In this document: positions 1-9,586 of the stretch, piece after piece | How the letters are laid out: each line of letters opens with the position of its first letter | How positions within the stretch are numbered: position 1 is the first letter of the stretch | From: Chitinophagaceae bacterium UBA7600 | GTDB taxonomy: Bacteria > Bacteroidota > Bacteroidia > Chitinophagales > Chitinophagaceae | Direction of reading: 5' to 3' | DNA: 64,000 nucleotides | Assembly (NCBI GenBank): GCA_002478885.1 | Contig: DLKC01000043.1 | Coordinates: 48,641 to 112,640, forward strand | Position numbers and translations under genes: made by a program | The notes under the pieces: model-generated | Seen by the model: the letters and a program-made list of their open reading frames with translations, nothing else | Database searches by the model: none | Told to the model about the DNA's origin: nothing

Positions 1-1266
1 CAACAATACTTTTTCGCCGACAGAGCTTAATTTGCCTTTTAATGAATCAACAGATTTTAATGACGACAACACGAAGGCCGGGTATATGCCTGCAATAAAA
101 CCAACACCAACAGTCAACAGCAATGGAAATAAAATAAAGTATGGTGGAAAGTCTGTAATTGCCGGAATTTCTTTACCCAATACATTACTGAATATTGGTC
201 TTGCCAGGATAGCTATCAATACAGCAAGCAATGTTGCAAAGAAAACCAATATTACCGATTCTATAAGAAACTGTGCAATGAGTTGTTTTTTTAACCCACC
301 CAATACTTTCCGTATGCCGATCTCTTTCATTCTTGCAGCAGAACGGCTTACAGAAAGATTAATGAAATTAATAACAGCCATCAATAAAATAAAAAACGCA
401 ATACCGGAAAGTGTGTATAGCATTTTTCTTACAAGATCATTATTGGCAGAGAGATAATATTCTTTTAAAGGAACAAGATAGGGCTTCATTCCTGCTGCAA
501 CCTGTGGTTGTGCGTTTTCATTAACGAGGTACTGCATGGGCTTTTCAAGATCCTTTGGCGTTACACCTTTTTGCAATTGTACATAGCTGGCGATATATTG
601 ATTTTGCCATGCTTCCATTACCCTTCCGAAATAACTTATGTTTTGCGAAGCAATATAAAACTGGTTATTATTATCATCTGTAAGATAAGTTGCAGAATTT
701 TTTGCAGGCATCTTCATCACACCTGTTATAATAAAATCATGTTTTGAACCGGAAAAATTTTCTATGGTTAATGTTTGCCCAACTACATCTTTCTTGCCAA
801 AGTATTTAACGGCTTTATCTTCTGTAATCACAACTGAGAAAGGGCCATCAAAAGCCGTTGCAGCATTGCCATATAGTAAAGTAAAGCCATACATCGTAAA
901 CATGGTGCTGTCACAAATCTGTATGCCCTCCCTGAAACTTCTATCAGCCTTTGAAACGTTGGAAGTAACACCATCCCACCTGTAATAATTGGCCACAAGA
1001 TCAGGGTATTTTTCTTTTAGTTGTTTTGCCAGCGGGCCAAGCGATGTTAACTCGATGCCCTGGTTTGGGTCTTTCCATTTGCTTTGTATAATGTACTGGT
1101 CATCCGCATTTTTAAGATTGCGGTTTACCTGCAATTCGCTCCATACATACGATGCGATGATAAGTGTAAACGCAATGCCTGCAGCAAGCCCAATGATCTT
1201 TACCATTGAATAAAAACGGCTCTTAATAATATTGCGCCATGCAATTTTGAAATAATTTTTTATCAT
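1..1266 (-). CDS. MacB/FtsX-type ABC transporter permease, C-terminus beyond window
   Basis: This frame is open from an ATG at 1264-1266 to the left edge with no stop, giving 422 residues of an expected ~800. The N-terminus (MIKNYFKIAWRNI, then a hydrophobic segment) matches the membrane-anchor start of the three permeases next to it. A periplasmic MacB-like core domain follows. Near residues 285-400 comes the first FtsX membrane bundle with the cytoplasmic signature ARMKEIGIRKVLGG. The family exports substrates or transmits mechanical signals together with a separate ATPase, which is not in this window. It is the last visible gene of a minus-strand permease run and is separated from its neighbour by a copy of the dispersed inverted repeat. 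The substrate is unknown. The family call is firm. Confidence 0.9.
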   Translation of the reverse strand, partial: MIKNYFKIAWRNIIKSRFYSMVKIIGLAAGIAFTLIIASYVWSELQVNRNLKNADDQYIIQSKWKDPNQGIELTSLGPLAKQLKEKYPDLVANYYRWDGVTSNVSKADRSFREGIQICDSTMFTMYGFTLLYGNAATAFDGPFSVVITEDKAVKYFGKKDVVGQTLTIENFSGSKHDFIITGVMKMPAKNSATYLTDDNNNQFYIASQNISYFGRVMEAWQNQYIASYVQLQKGVTPKDLEKPMQYLVNENAQPQVAAGMKPYLVPLKEYYLSANNDLVRKMLYTLSGIAFFILLMAVINFINLSVSRSAARMKEIGIRKVLGGLKKQLIAQFLIESVILVFFATLLAVLIAILARPIFSNVLGKEIPAITDFPPYFILFPLLLTVGVGFIAGIYPAFVLSSLKSVDSLKGKLSSVGEKVLL

Positions 1267-1316
1267 GTCTTATGTATGATTGCTTTAAACTTAGCTTTTT
1301 GTTCCTATCTCATCTT

Positions 1317-1383
1317 CGTTGTGTCACTCACTTGCACTTTCAGATCATTAATGAACAAACCGTACAAGAGTGCGACGCAACAA
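1317..1383. repeat. Dispersed inverted repeat family A, two-armed copy
   Basis: The left arm GTTGTGTCACTCACTTGCAC and the right arm GTACAAGAGTGCGACGCAAC face each other across a short spacer that contains the small palindrome CATTAATG. The transcript could fold into one long imperfect hairpin. The copy lies between two permease genes. Confidence 0.85.
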
Positions 1384-1456
1384 TGCTTAATTCATATACT
1401 ACAGTCCGGCTAAAAAAATCAAAAATCAAACATTAAAAAATCGGGCATCTGACATC

Positions 1457-3916
1457 TCATTCTGTTCTCAAGCTCTTCACCGGGTTGGCAACTGCAGCTT
1501 TTATTGCCTGGAAACTGATGGTCGCCAAAGCAATAAACATGGCCAGCAAACCCGCCGAAATAAAGATCCATATATTGATGTCTGTCCTGTAAGCAAAATC
1601 GTTGAGCCAGCTATGCATGATATACCACGCAACGGGCGATGCAATTACAAACGCGATCAACACGAGTTTGATAAAATCTTTTGAAAGCAACAGGATGATG
1701 TTTGAGACAGAGGCGCCCAGCACTTTGCGTACGCCGATTTCTTTTGTGCGCTGCGCAGTTGCAAATAAGGAAAGCCCGAGTAGCCCAAGACATGCAATGA
1801 AAATGGCGAAGCCGGAAAATATGCCAAACACTTTTCCAAAGAGTTGATCACTTGCGTATTGCTCATTGAATTTTTCATCAATGAAATAATAATCAAATAA
1901 ATTACCCGGGAAGAACGCATCGTATTTTGCTTTTATGGCCGCAATGCTGGCTTTTACATCCTGCGTATTGATCTTTACCGATATCGGGTTAGAAGTGCCA
2001 TAAGTTGGAAACATTACCGTTGGCTCTAACGGGTAACGAAGCGATTTTTGATGAAAATCATTGATCACACCGACGATATCCCAATTAGAACCAAACACAG
2101 AAATGGTTTTACCGATAGCATCTTCTTTTGATTTAAAACCAAGCAGTTTTACCGCAGTTTCATTGATCAGCATGTTATGCAACTTCCTGAAATCAGGATC
2201 GTAATCAGTGGCTGTAAAATCGCGCCCCGCAAGAATTTTTATTCCGTATAGTTCATTGTAACCAATACTTACACCCATATTGCGCATACTAAAATGATCT
2301 TTGGAATCAACATCAGTTCTGTGTACATCAAATGCTCTTCCCAGTTCACTGCCGGCAACCCTGCTTGCTGTGGATGCGCCTAAAACCGAGGGTATGGTTT
2401 TTAGTTCAGCAGTTAGTGTATTTTCTTTCTCAATAAAAGTGGAATCGAATGAAGAAAGCTGTGGCGGTTTAATAATGAGTATTTGGGAAAGGTTAAATCC
2501 GAGGTTCTGATCATTCACAAATTGTATTTGCTTATAAACAACAACTGACCCGATGATCAGCGCAACTGTAATGGCAAATTGACCTACGACGAGCGCTTTG
2601 CGTAACACAATTCCCTTTGTTGATGCAGCAAATTTTCCTTTCAATACAAGAATGGGTGTAAAGGAAGAGAGCACAAATGCGGGATAGAAACCTGAGCAGA
2701 ACACGCCAAAAACGATCAAACCTGCTAATGCTGCAGAAATATTAAGACCGTTCAATCCTTTTTCAAATAAATAGTTTAACGACAGATCATGCTGAACAAG
2801 ATTATTGAAGCTGCTTTGGACAAGGGTAACCGTCAATATTGCCAAACCCAAAGCGATCGTGTTAATAATTACAGATTCGGTAAGAAACTGTTTAATAAGT
2901 TGCGTCTTTGTTGCGCCGGAAACTTTTCTTATGCCAACTTCTTTTGCACGCTCCATCGATTTTGCTGTAGCGAGATTTACATAATTGACCCAGGCTATAA
3001 CAATGATCAATACGGCAATAATAAGCAAACCCCAAATCACGGTAGCGTTTGCAGTGTCACCAATTTCGTATTCAAAGTCAGAATACAGGTGCGCTTTTGA
3101 TAGCGGTTGCAAATAGAATTTTTCTACACTTCCCGAAACTTTATTACCCTGGAAATATCTCTCGCTGAATGCAGGCAACTTTGCTTCCAGCGCTTTATAA
3201 TCCGTGCCATGTTTTAACTGGATATAATGCCAGAAGTCAGAATCGGTGAAATCATAATCTGCCTGCGTATACGGACTTGGCCCGGAGAGCATAGTAACGT
3301 ATGACGCAAGAATATCAAAATGCAAATGAGAGTTTTGAGGAACATCCCGGCATACACCGGTTACCTTATAGGGCAACGAATCTTTGCCCATTGTAAAAAC
3401 CTTGCCCACAACAGTGGAAAAATCATGATCTCTTACTCCAAAGATCTTTCTCGCAGATGTCTCTGAAAGCACTGCTGTATAAGGTTCTTTCAAAGCCGTT
3501 TGCATGTCGCCGGCAATAAACGCGTAAGAAAACATCGTAAGAAAGGAATTGTCAACGGCCAGCACTTCTTCTTCCCCGATCCGTTGGTCATCTCTCGTAA
3601 TGATCAACTTGCCGGCTGGCTCTACCCGTGCATGATTCACTACTTCGGGAAAGTCATGCTGCATGGCTTTTCCAATTGCCGAATAAGTAATGGTGCCATG
3701 TTGTATCAACTTCCCGTTTTGATAGCGGTCATTGTATACCCGATAAATATCTGTTACATTTTTGTTGAACTGGTCAAAGCTCAATTCAAAACTTACATAT
3801 TGCAGGATCAGCAGGCAGGCAGCCATGCCAATACAAAGACCCGCGATATTGATGATGGAAAAAGTTTTATTCTTCACCAGGTTGCGCCATGCCGCCTTAA
3901 AATAATTTGTAAGCAT
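1457..3916 (-). CDS. MacB/FtsX-type ABC transporter permease (819 aa)
   Basis: This is an inner-membrane permease of the MacB/FtsX type with the doubled architecture common in Bacteroidota. It has an N-terminal transmembrane helix (about residues 20-42), a periplasmic MacB core domain, and a first FtsX bundle with the signature AKEVGIRKVSGA near residue 335. A second periplasmic domain and a second FtsX bundle follow, with TKEIGVRKVLGAS near residue 725. It ends in NPVKSLRTE, the same tail as the next two upstream paralogues. Such permeases work with a MacB-like ATPase and sometimes a periplasmic adaptor; neither is encoded here. It belongs to the run reading from 9158 to 1, which is probably transcribed from the sigma-54-like promoter at 9462-9478. 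The substrate cannot be read from the sequence. Confidence 0.93.
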   Translation of the reverse strand: MLTNYFKAAWRNLVKNKTFSIINIAGLCIGMAACLLILQYVSFELSFDQFNKNVTDIYRVYNDRYQNGKLIQHGTITYSAIGKAMQHDFPEVVNHARVEPAGKLIITRDDQRIGEEEVLAVDNSFLTMFSYAFIAGDMQTALKEPYTAVLSETSARKIFGVRDHDFSTVVGKVFTMGKDSLPYKVTGVCRDVPQNSHLHFDILASYVTMLSGPSPYTQADYDFTDSDFWHYIQLKHGTDYKALEAKLPAFSERYFQGNKVSGSVEKFYLQPLSKAHLYSDFEYEIGDTANATVIWGLLIIAVLIIVIAWVNYVNLATAKSMERAKEVGIRKVSGATKTQLIKQFLTESVIINTIALGLAILTVTLVQSSFNNLVQHDLSLNYLFEKGLNGLNISAALAGLIVFGVFCSGFYPAFVLSSFTPILVLKGKFAASTKGIVLRKALVVGQFAITVALIIGSVVVYKQIQFVNDQNLGFNLSQILIIKPPQLSSFDSTFIEKENTLTAELKTIPSVLGASTASRVAGSELGRAFDVHRTDVDSKDHFSMRNMGVSIGYNELYGIKILAGRDFTATDYDPDFRKLHNMLINETAVKLLGFKSKEDAIGKTISVFGSNWDIVGVINDFHQKSLRYPLEPTVMFPTYGTSNPISVKINTQDVKASIAAIKAKYDAFFPGNLFDYYFIDEKFNEQYASDQLFGKVFGIFSGFAIFIACLGLLGLSLFATAQRTKEIGVRKVLGASVSNIILLLSKDFIKLVLIAFVIASPVAWYIMHSWLNDFAYRTDINIWIFISAGLLAMFIALATISFQAIKAAVANPVKSLRTE

Positions 3917-4130
3917 AATCCGTTTTTTTCTTTTTCAATATTGTTTTGCGGTTAAGACTGGGAACAATATTTTTTATGATTATCTTTCTGTTCTCTGCCC
4001 TAAGACAGTTGTGCCGTGCTGTTAGCTTTCCCGGATCTCCGCGCTGTATACTTTGTTCATTGTTTTTTTGAACCAGGCAATACCAAATAGATTCAATACA
4101 CCAGGCATCAGGCATCAGGCATCCGCCATT

Positions 4131-6575
4131 TTATTCCGTTCTCAAACTCTTTACCGGGTTCATAACAACGACCTTCAATACTTGTATGCTTATAGTCGCA
4201 ACGGCAATAATGAGCGCTGCAATACCGGCAAAAGCAAATACCCACCAGCCAATATTTACACGGTATGCATAGTCCTGCAACCATTCAGTCATTACATACC
4301 AGCCGACAGGTATGGCAAGAAAGAATGAAAGCAAAACGAGTTTTATAAAGTCTTTTGATAACAGGATTAATATGCTTTGCACGGAAGCTCCCAATACTTT
4401 TCGGATGCCGATTTCTTTTGTGCGCTGCAAAACATTATAAGCAGAGAGGCCAAGTAATCCAAAACATGCGATAAGTATGGCAAGAAATGCAAAAACTCCA
4501 AACACTTTCCCAAAAAGTATATCGGCACTATACTGGTTGCCAAACGATTCGTCAAGGAAAAAATAATCAAAAGGGTCCTTTGGAAAATACCTGTTCCACG
4601 ATGTTTTGAGTGAAGCAATTGTTTGCTGTGCTTTCCCGGGCTCAATCTTAACCGAATAAAATCTTCCGGCATTTGGTCTTAGAACAATGATCATAGGATC
4701 AATAGTTTTCTGCAAACCCAACTGGTGAAAATTTGATGTGACGCCTATTATAGTAACGCTGTCAGAACCTCCTCTTAATAATGTTTGATTGATGGCGCTT
4801 GCTGCATCTTTAAAACCGAGTAATTTTGCTGCGTTCTCATTTAATATTACTGCTCGCTGATCTGTGCCAAATTGCTGGGAAAAATTTCTGCCTGCAATCA
4901 TTTTAATATCATATGAGGGAATAAAATCGTAATCAATGCCAAGGTTATAAAGTGTGACAGCACTTTGATCGGCACCCGGTCTTTTTGATCCGTTTGTCCA
5001 GTATATTTCATCTCCCATTACATTGGTTGATGCGGTAATGCTTTTTACGGATGCCTGCTGCAGCACTTCAGACTTGAATGGTTGATAAATGCCCTGGTAC
5101 AACGAATCTGGCAATGTTTGCGGACCTTTAAGCACAATCGTTTGATCAAGATTTGCACCAATGCTTTGGCTGCGCATATAATTGACCTGTTGGTAAACAA
5201 TGACAGTCCCTGCAATCAATACAACCGAAATAACAAATTGAACAACGATTAAACTTTTGCGAAGCAGCAATCCACTGGATGTGTTTTTAAATGCTCCTTT
5301 CAAAACAACAATAGGTTTGAAACCTGAGAGTACAAATGCGGGATATAAACCAGACAGCACCGTTCCTGCCACAAATAACACAGAAAATAGAACCCAGTAA
5401 TTTCCGGTTAGCGCTATACCGGTATAAGTATTTCTTCCCGTAAAACTGTCAAACGGATGAAGAAGAATAAAAAATAGGAGGAGAGAAAGAGTCAGTGATA
5501 TAAGATTCAATACAAGACTTTCCGTCATAAACTGCCTTATCAGGTTACTGCGCGCAGCGCCTAAGACTTTGCGTACGCCTACCTCTTTTGCACGTTCTAC
5601 AGACCTTGCCGTAGCAAGATTTATATAGTTGATCCATGCAATGCAGATGATAAATATGGCGATCAAAAAAAGGAATGATACAGCCTGCCCATTTCCGTTT
5701 ACTTCTGCTTCCTGGTTATAGTTGGAATAAAGATGTATGTCGTTTAGTGGGATAAGATGCAATTCATCACGTACATTATTTTTCTTTCTCCACTCGTCCG
5801 AATTAATGTATTTATCAGTGAAAGCGGGCATTTTGGCTTCCAGTTGCCGGTAGTCAATCCCCGGTTTTAATTGAACATAAACATAGTAATCATACCATCC
5901 CCACGCTGTCTCACTCGCGTTAGAACTGTCACCTCCTAAAAGCAATTCTTTTGCAAGTGTTGAATACGACACGAGGTAATCCAAAATCAAATGAGAGTTG
6001 CCCGGAAAATCTTTATATATACCTGTTACTTCAAATGGTTGTATATGTTCCCCGTTTCTGTTGACCAATGTTTTACCCAGGGGGTCTTCATTGCCAAAAT
6101 ATTTTTTTGCAGTGGATTCAGACAGGATAATCTTGTCTGGTGCACCCAAAGCAGTGTGAGGATTGCCTTTTGTGAAATGAAGCCCGAACATATCTACTGA
6201 AGCCGGGTCTGCATAATACCCTTTCTTTTCTGAAAATTTTTTATCCTGCGTATCGTTCGACAACAACAGTTCATCATCAATGAGTCTGCAAAAATTTTCT
6301 ACTTCAGGGAAATCTCTTTTAAGTGTTGGCCCGATTGCGGGATAGGATGTTGCTGACTTATATGCAAGCACACCTTTCTGGTAACTGTCAAGCCTTACAC
6401 GAACAATTTGACCCGGCGCCTGTTCAAAATCATCATAACTTTTTTCATACGACACGTAGTGGAATATCAGGAGGCAACAGCTCATGCCGATTGTAAGACC
6501 TGCAATATTCAGTAAAGTATATCCTCTTTTTTTGAAGATACTGCGAAAAGCCATTTTGAAATAATTGCTAATCAT
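4131..6575 (-). CDS. MacB/FtsX-type ABC transporter permease (814 aa)
   Basis: This is a paralogue of the flanking permeases with the same order of parts: N-terminal transmembrane helix (about residues 18-42), periplasmic MacB core, FtsX bundle with AKEVGVRKVLGAAR near residue 330, second periplasmic domain, and second FtsX bundle with TKEIGIRKVLGAS near residue 720. The C-terminus is NPVKSLRTE. Full length for the doubled FtsX family is about 800 residues, so the protein is intact. The 214-bp gap downstream (3917-4130) has no recognisable repeat-A copy but carries three tandem CAGGCAT heptamers close to this gene's stop codon. The four paralogues probably arose by tandem duplication. Whether they form heteromeric or alternative transporters is unknown. 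Confidence 0.93.
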   Translation of the reverse strand: MISNYFKMAFRSIFKKRGYTLLNIAGLTIGMSCCLLIFHYVSYEKSYDDFEQAPGQIVRVRLDSYQKGVLAYKSATSYPAIGPTLKRDFPEVENFCRLIDDELLLSNDTQDKKFSEKKGYYADPASVDMFGLHFTKGNPHTALGAPDKIILSESTAKKYFGNEDPLGKTLVNRNGEHIQPFEVTGIYKDFPGNSHLILDYLVSYSTLAKELLLGGDSSNASETAWGWYDYYVYVQLKPGIDYRQLEAKMPAFTDKYINSDEWRKKNNVRDELHLIPLNDIHLYSNYNQEAEVNGNGQAVSFLFLIAIFIICIAWINYINLATARSVERAKEVGVRKVLGAARSNLIRQFMTESLVLNLISLTLSLLLFFILLHPFDSFTGRNTYTGIALTGNYWVLFSVLFVAGTVLSGLYPAFVLSGFKPIVVLKGAFKNTSSGLLLRKSLIVVQFVISVVLIAGTVIVYQQVNYMRSQSIGANLDQTIVLKGPQTLPDSLYQGIYQPFKSEVLQQASVKSITASTNVMGDEIYWTNGSKRPGADQSAVTLYNLGIDYDFIPSYDIKMIAGRNFSQQFGTDQRAVILNENAAKLLGFKDAASAINQTLLRGGSDSVTIIGVTSNFHQLGLQKTIDPMIIVLRPNAGRFYSVKIEPGKAQQTIASLKTSWNRYFPKDPFDYFFLDESFGNQYSADILFGKVFGVFAFLAILIACFGLLGLSAYNVLQRTKEIGIRKVLGASVQSILILLSKDFIKLVLLSFFLAIPVGWYVMTEWLQDYAYRVNIGWWVFAFAGIAALIIAVATISIQVLKVVVMNPVKSLRTE

Positions 6576-6613
6576 GTTATTATTTTTATACCTGCATTTT
6601 GTTCTTTACTCAT

Positions 6614-6702
6614 CTTCGTTGTGTCACTCACTTATACTTTTAGTTCATCAATGAACAAAGCGTGCAATGGAGATGCCGGGTAATCCGGCTCTATCGCGCA
6701 AC
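6614..6702. repeat. Dispersed repeat family A, degenerate copy
   Basis: The left arm GTTGTGTCACTCACTTATAC is clear and is followed by the loop palindrome TTCATCAATGAAC. The right arm is broken by extra bases containing a short hairpin (GCCGGGTAATCCGGC) before resuming as CGCAACGATGC. The flanks beyond the right arm match those of the copy at 1317-1383. Confidence 0.75.
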
Positions 6703-6761
6703 GATGCTCAATTCATATCCTGCAGTCCGCCAAAAAACACCAGGTATCGGCATCAGCCATC

Positions 6762-9158
6762 TTATTCCGTTCTCAAACTCTTCACCGGGTTAGCTATCGC
6801 TGCTTTAATTGCCTGCACGCTTACAGCCAAAACCGCTATAAGAATGGCAAGGCAGCCCGCAAATAAGAATATCCATACGGTAAGATCAATGCGGTACGCG
6901 AAATCCTGCAGCCAGGCTTGCATTGCCCACCAGGCAATTGGCGATGCAATTACGATGGCGATCATCACCAGCAGTATAAACTCCTTTGAAAGCAACCCCG
7001 TGATCTGTTGTACAGAGGCACCCAACACCTTTCGTATGCCAATTTCTTTTGTGCGCCGCTCTGCCGTAAATGCAGCGAGACCAAACAGGCCAAGCGCAGC
7101 AATAATGATGGCGATAAGCGAGAATACAAACATGAGTTGCGCTGTTTTTATATCGGTTTTATAAAGCGTGTTAAAGCTGTCGTCGAGAAAATGGTAATTA
7201 AAGGGCTGGTTGGGAACATATTTGGCCCACACGCTTTCTGCGGCGCCGATGGCTTTGGAAATATTCGCCGGTACGGTCTTGGCGAAAATATAAGAACTGT
7301 AACTATCGCCATTCATCAATACCATCGGGCCAATGGCTTCATGCATACTCTTGTAATGAAAATCTTTTACAATGCCTATTACCTGCCCGGTATCTCCGCC
7401 CCAGGTAAAACGTTGCCCGATAACCGGGGCATGCATATTGAATTCCCGGGCGGCGGTCTCATTGATGATATAGTTGTGCTCATCTTCCTTGCCACCGCGG
7501 AACCAACGGCCGGAAGCCATCTTAACCTGGAACATCTTTTGAAAGCCATCATCCACTGTAAGCCTTGCGATGCTTGGGTTATAGGTCGTGTCGCGGCCAT
7601 CCCAATCCGCGTTGCCACTGCTCATACCCTCAACATTTACAATCTCTGAACTGCCTCTGCACACAAACCCAATGCTGCTCTGCGATTGCAGGTCATGTTT
7701 GAAATTTTCAAAGAAGCTGGCCTTTGCCTGCTCATCAAGTGCATCGTAAGCGTCGTAGGGAATTTGCAGCGACATAACCTGTGCAACATCGTAACCAGGG
7801 TTTGCCGTTTGAACATATTGCAGCTGTTTGTAAATAACGGTTGCGCCAACAATCAACAGCATCGACAGGGCAAACTGGAAAACAACAAGCCCTTTGCGTA
7901 CGGATGCATCTTTAACGCTGATACTCCTGCCGCGAAATACATTAATTGGTTTGAAGGAGGAGAGTAGTACCGCAGGGTAAATGCCATTTAAGATCGTAGC
8001 GAATAGCAGGGTGCCGGTTAATATCTGCCACATAACAACCGATGTAATGGGTAACTCAAAATGTTTCTCCGTTACAGCGTTAAATGCCGGCAGGCATATC
8101 TGAATAATGATTACCGTTACAATAAGGGCAAGCAAACTTACCACGAGCGATTCCATCATGAATTGCATAAACAGGCTGCTGCGCCCTCCGCCAACGATCT
8201 TTCTTACACTTACTTCTTTGGCACGCAGGCTGGCTTTTGCCGTGGTAAGATTTACATAATTGATACAGGCAGTTATAAGCAACAGCAAGCCAAGCAGGCT
8301 GAAAATATAGCTGGTCTTTTGATTGCCGTGCGGCATATCAGATGACTGTAGATCATCTTCAAAATACATCTTGCTCAGGGGTGTAAGGCTTACCTTATCA
8401 TTACTTTTTGTGCGGTTCCTGTCTATAAGCCCGTTGATCTTTGTTGCAACGGCAGCGCTATTGGCATTGGGCTGTAACTGCAGGAACGTGATATACCCGA
8501 AATTATTCCAACTCTTATCGTTTTTGTAGGTCTGCGGATTGGCGAGCCGGCCGTCCATTTGCATCAGCACATCAAACTGGAAACTGGAATTGATTGGGTT
8601 ATCTTTTATAACTGCCTGCACCGTGTAATTCACCGTATCTACCCTTATAACCTGGCCAACAGCATTCGCATCTCCGAAATACTTTTTTGCTTTCGACTCG
8701 GTAAGAATAATACTGAAAGGGTCTTTGGCAAAAGCAATGGCATTGCCTGCGATAAAATCATAGTGAAACATATTGAACCAGCTTTTATCAACATAGGCGC
8801 TGGTTTTTTCGGTAAACAGTTTATGGTCTACGTTTAAAACGGGTCCACCCCAGGAGTTGATAATAACCCGCGACGATTTTTGTACTTCTGGTATTTCTTT
8901 AACGGCAGATGCTGCCAGCAGCATCGGCGACGATTCCCAAACCCACGCTTCGTTATCGCTTACCTGTATCGAGTTGGTGATACGGTAAATATTTTCTTTG
9001 CCCGGCTGGTCACTATCAAAGCTTACCTCGTTCTGTACCCACAGGAAAATAAATACTGCGGCGCTCATGCCGATAGACAATCCAAAGAGATTAATAAAAC
9101 CGGTGGCTTTATTATTCCAAAAATTCCTGAAAGCGGTTTTGAAATAGTTTTTAAACAT
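6762..9158 (-). CDS. MacB/FtsX-type ABC transporter permease (798 aa)
   Basis: This is the first gene of the minus-strand permease run and has the same doubled MacB-core/FtsX architecture. The start is MFKNYFKTAFRNFWNNK followed by a membrane helix. The first FtsX bundle carries AKEVSVRKIVGGGR near residue 315 and the second carries TKEIGIRKVLGAS near residue 705. The end is ANPVKSLRTE. The first cytoplasmic signature is less canonical than in its neighbours (VSVRKIVGG). The 5' leader back to the proposed sigma-54 promoter is about 290 nt and contains a two-armed repeat-A copy. The partner ATPase must be encoded elsewhere. The family is certain; the substrate is unknown. Confidence 0.93.
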   Translation of the reverse strand: MFKNYFKTAFRNFWNNKATGFINLFGLSIGMSAAVFIFLWVQNEVSFDSDQPGKENIYRITNSIQVSDNEAWVWESSPMLLAASAVKEIPEVQKSSRVIINSWGGPVLNVDHKLFTEKTSAYVDKSWFNMFHYDFIAGNAIAFAKDPFSIILTESKAKKYFGDANAVGQVIRVDTVNYTVQAVIKDNPINSSFQFDVLMQMDGRLANPQTYKNDKSWNNFGYITFLQLQPNANSAAVATKINGLIDRNRTKSNDKVSLTPLSKMYFEDDLQSSDMPHGNQKTSYIFSLLGLLLLITACINYVNLTTAKASLRAKEVSVRKIVGGGRSSLFMQFMMESLVVSLLALIVTVIIIQICLPAFNAVTEKHFELPITSVVMWQILTGTLLFATILNGIYPAVLLSSFKPINVFRGRSISVKDASVRKGLVVFQFALSMLLIVGATVIYKQLQYVQTANPGYDVAQVMSLQIPYDAYDALDEQAKASFFENFKHDLQSQSSIGFVCRGSSEIVNVEGMSSGNADWDGRDTTYNPSIARLTVDDGFQKMFQVKMASGRWFRGGKEDEHNYIINETAAREFNMHAPVIGQRFTWGGDTGQVIGIVKDFHYKSMHEAIGPMVLMNGDSYSSYIFAKTVPANISKAIGAAESVWAKYVPNQPFNYHFLDDSFNTLYKTDIKTAQLMFVFSLIAIIIAALGLFGLAAFTAERRTKEIGIRKVLGASVQQITGLLSKEFILLVMIAIVIASPIAWWAMQAWLQDFAYRIDLTVWIFLFAGCLAILIAVLAVSVQAIKAAIANPVKSLRTE

Positions 9159-9303
9159 AAACTGGTCGTTTCTTTTTGTACCTGTGTTTTGTTTTTAACG
9201 CTTCACCTGTTGAGCTTTAATACCGGCTTATAAGCCATCAATTACCCATGCGATTGGCTTATTATTTTTTGTGCCCCGCAGCAGAATTTGAGTTCAGCTT
9301 ATC

Positions 9304-9365
9304 TTGCGTCGCACACTTGTACGTTCAGCTCAATATTGTACAAGTGTACAGTAGTGCGACGCAAC
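9304..9365. repeat. Dispersed inverted repeat family A, two-armed copy
   Basis: The left arm TTGCGTCGCACACTTGTAC (9304-9322) is perfect, and the right arm GTACAGTAGTGCGACGCAAC ends at 9365. An extra GTACAAGT lies between them. The copy sits in the probable 5' leader of the permease run. Confidence 0.88.
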
Positions 9366-9461
9366 CATGTATCATGCTTGTACAACAGCCCGGCTCATGA
9401 AATGCTTCTTCCCGGATAATCTTGCCTTTCTATCCCGCCATGCGCAGCACCGGGAAACGGA

Positions 9462-9478
9462 CTCAACTGGTATGCCAA
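9462..9478 (-). promoter_or_regulatory. Sigma-54-like -24/-12 promoter for the permease run
   Basis: Read on the minus strand this is TTGGCATACCAGTTGAG. It matches the sigma-54 consensus TGGCAYRN4TTGCW except for A in place of C after TTG, with correct GG-to-GC spacing. It points toward the permease genes and lies about 50-110 bp downstream of the phased dyads, the usual arrangement for an RpoN promoter with upstream activator sites. Motif match only; no rpoN or activator gene is in the window. Confidence 0.55.
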
Positions 9479-9528
9479 TATGCAAAGCCAATACAGGAAA
9501 GCGTTTGAGGGAAATGAGGCTGGTCAAC

Positions 9529-9586
9529 TGTTCGTTTTCGGACACCGGTTGTTCGCAGGCGTGCGCTAATTGTTCGCTGGCGGACA
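9529..9586. promoter_or_regulatory. Three helically phased 16-bp dyads, probable activator sites
   Basis: The sites have the form TGTTCG-N4-CGGACA: 9529-9544 (perfect halves, spacer TTTT), 9550-9565 (left half perfect, right half CGTGCG) and 9571-9586 (perfect halves, spacer CTGG). Their centres are exactly 21 bp apart, two helical turns, so a protein would be presented on one DNA face. The position upstream of a -24/-12 element suggests binding by a sigma-54 enhancer protein. Confidence 0.65.

Noticed and set aside
4053..4328. 91-codon plus-strand open frame over the permease gap
   Set aside because: Mostly antisense to a permease gene and containing the CAGGCAT heptamer repeats; no coding signal.
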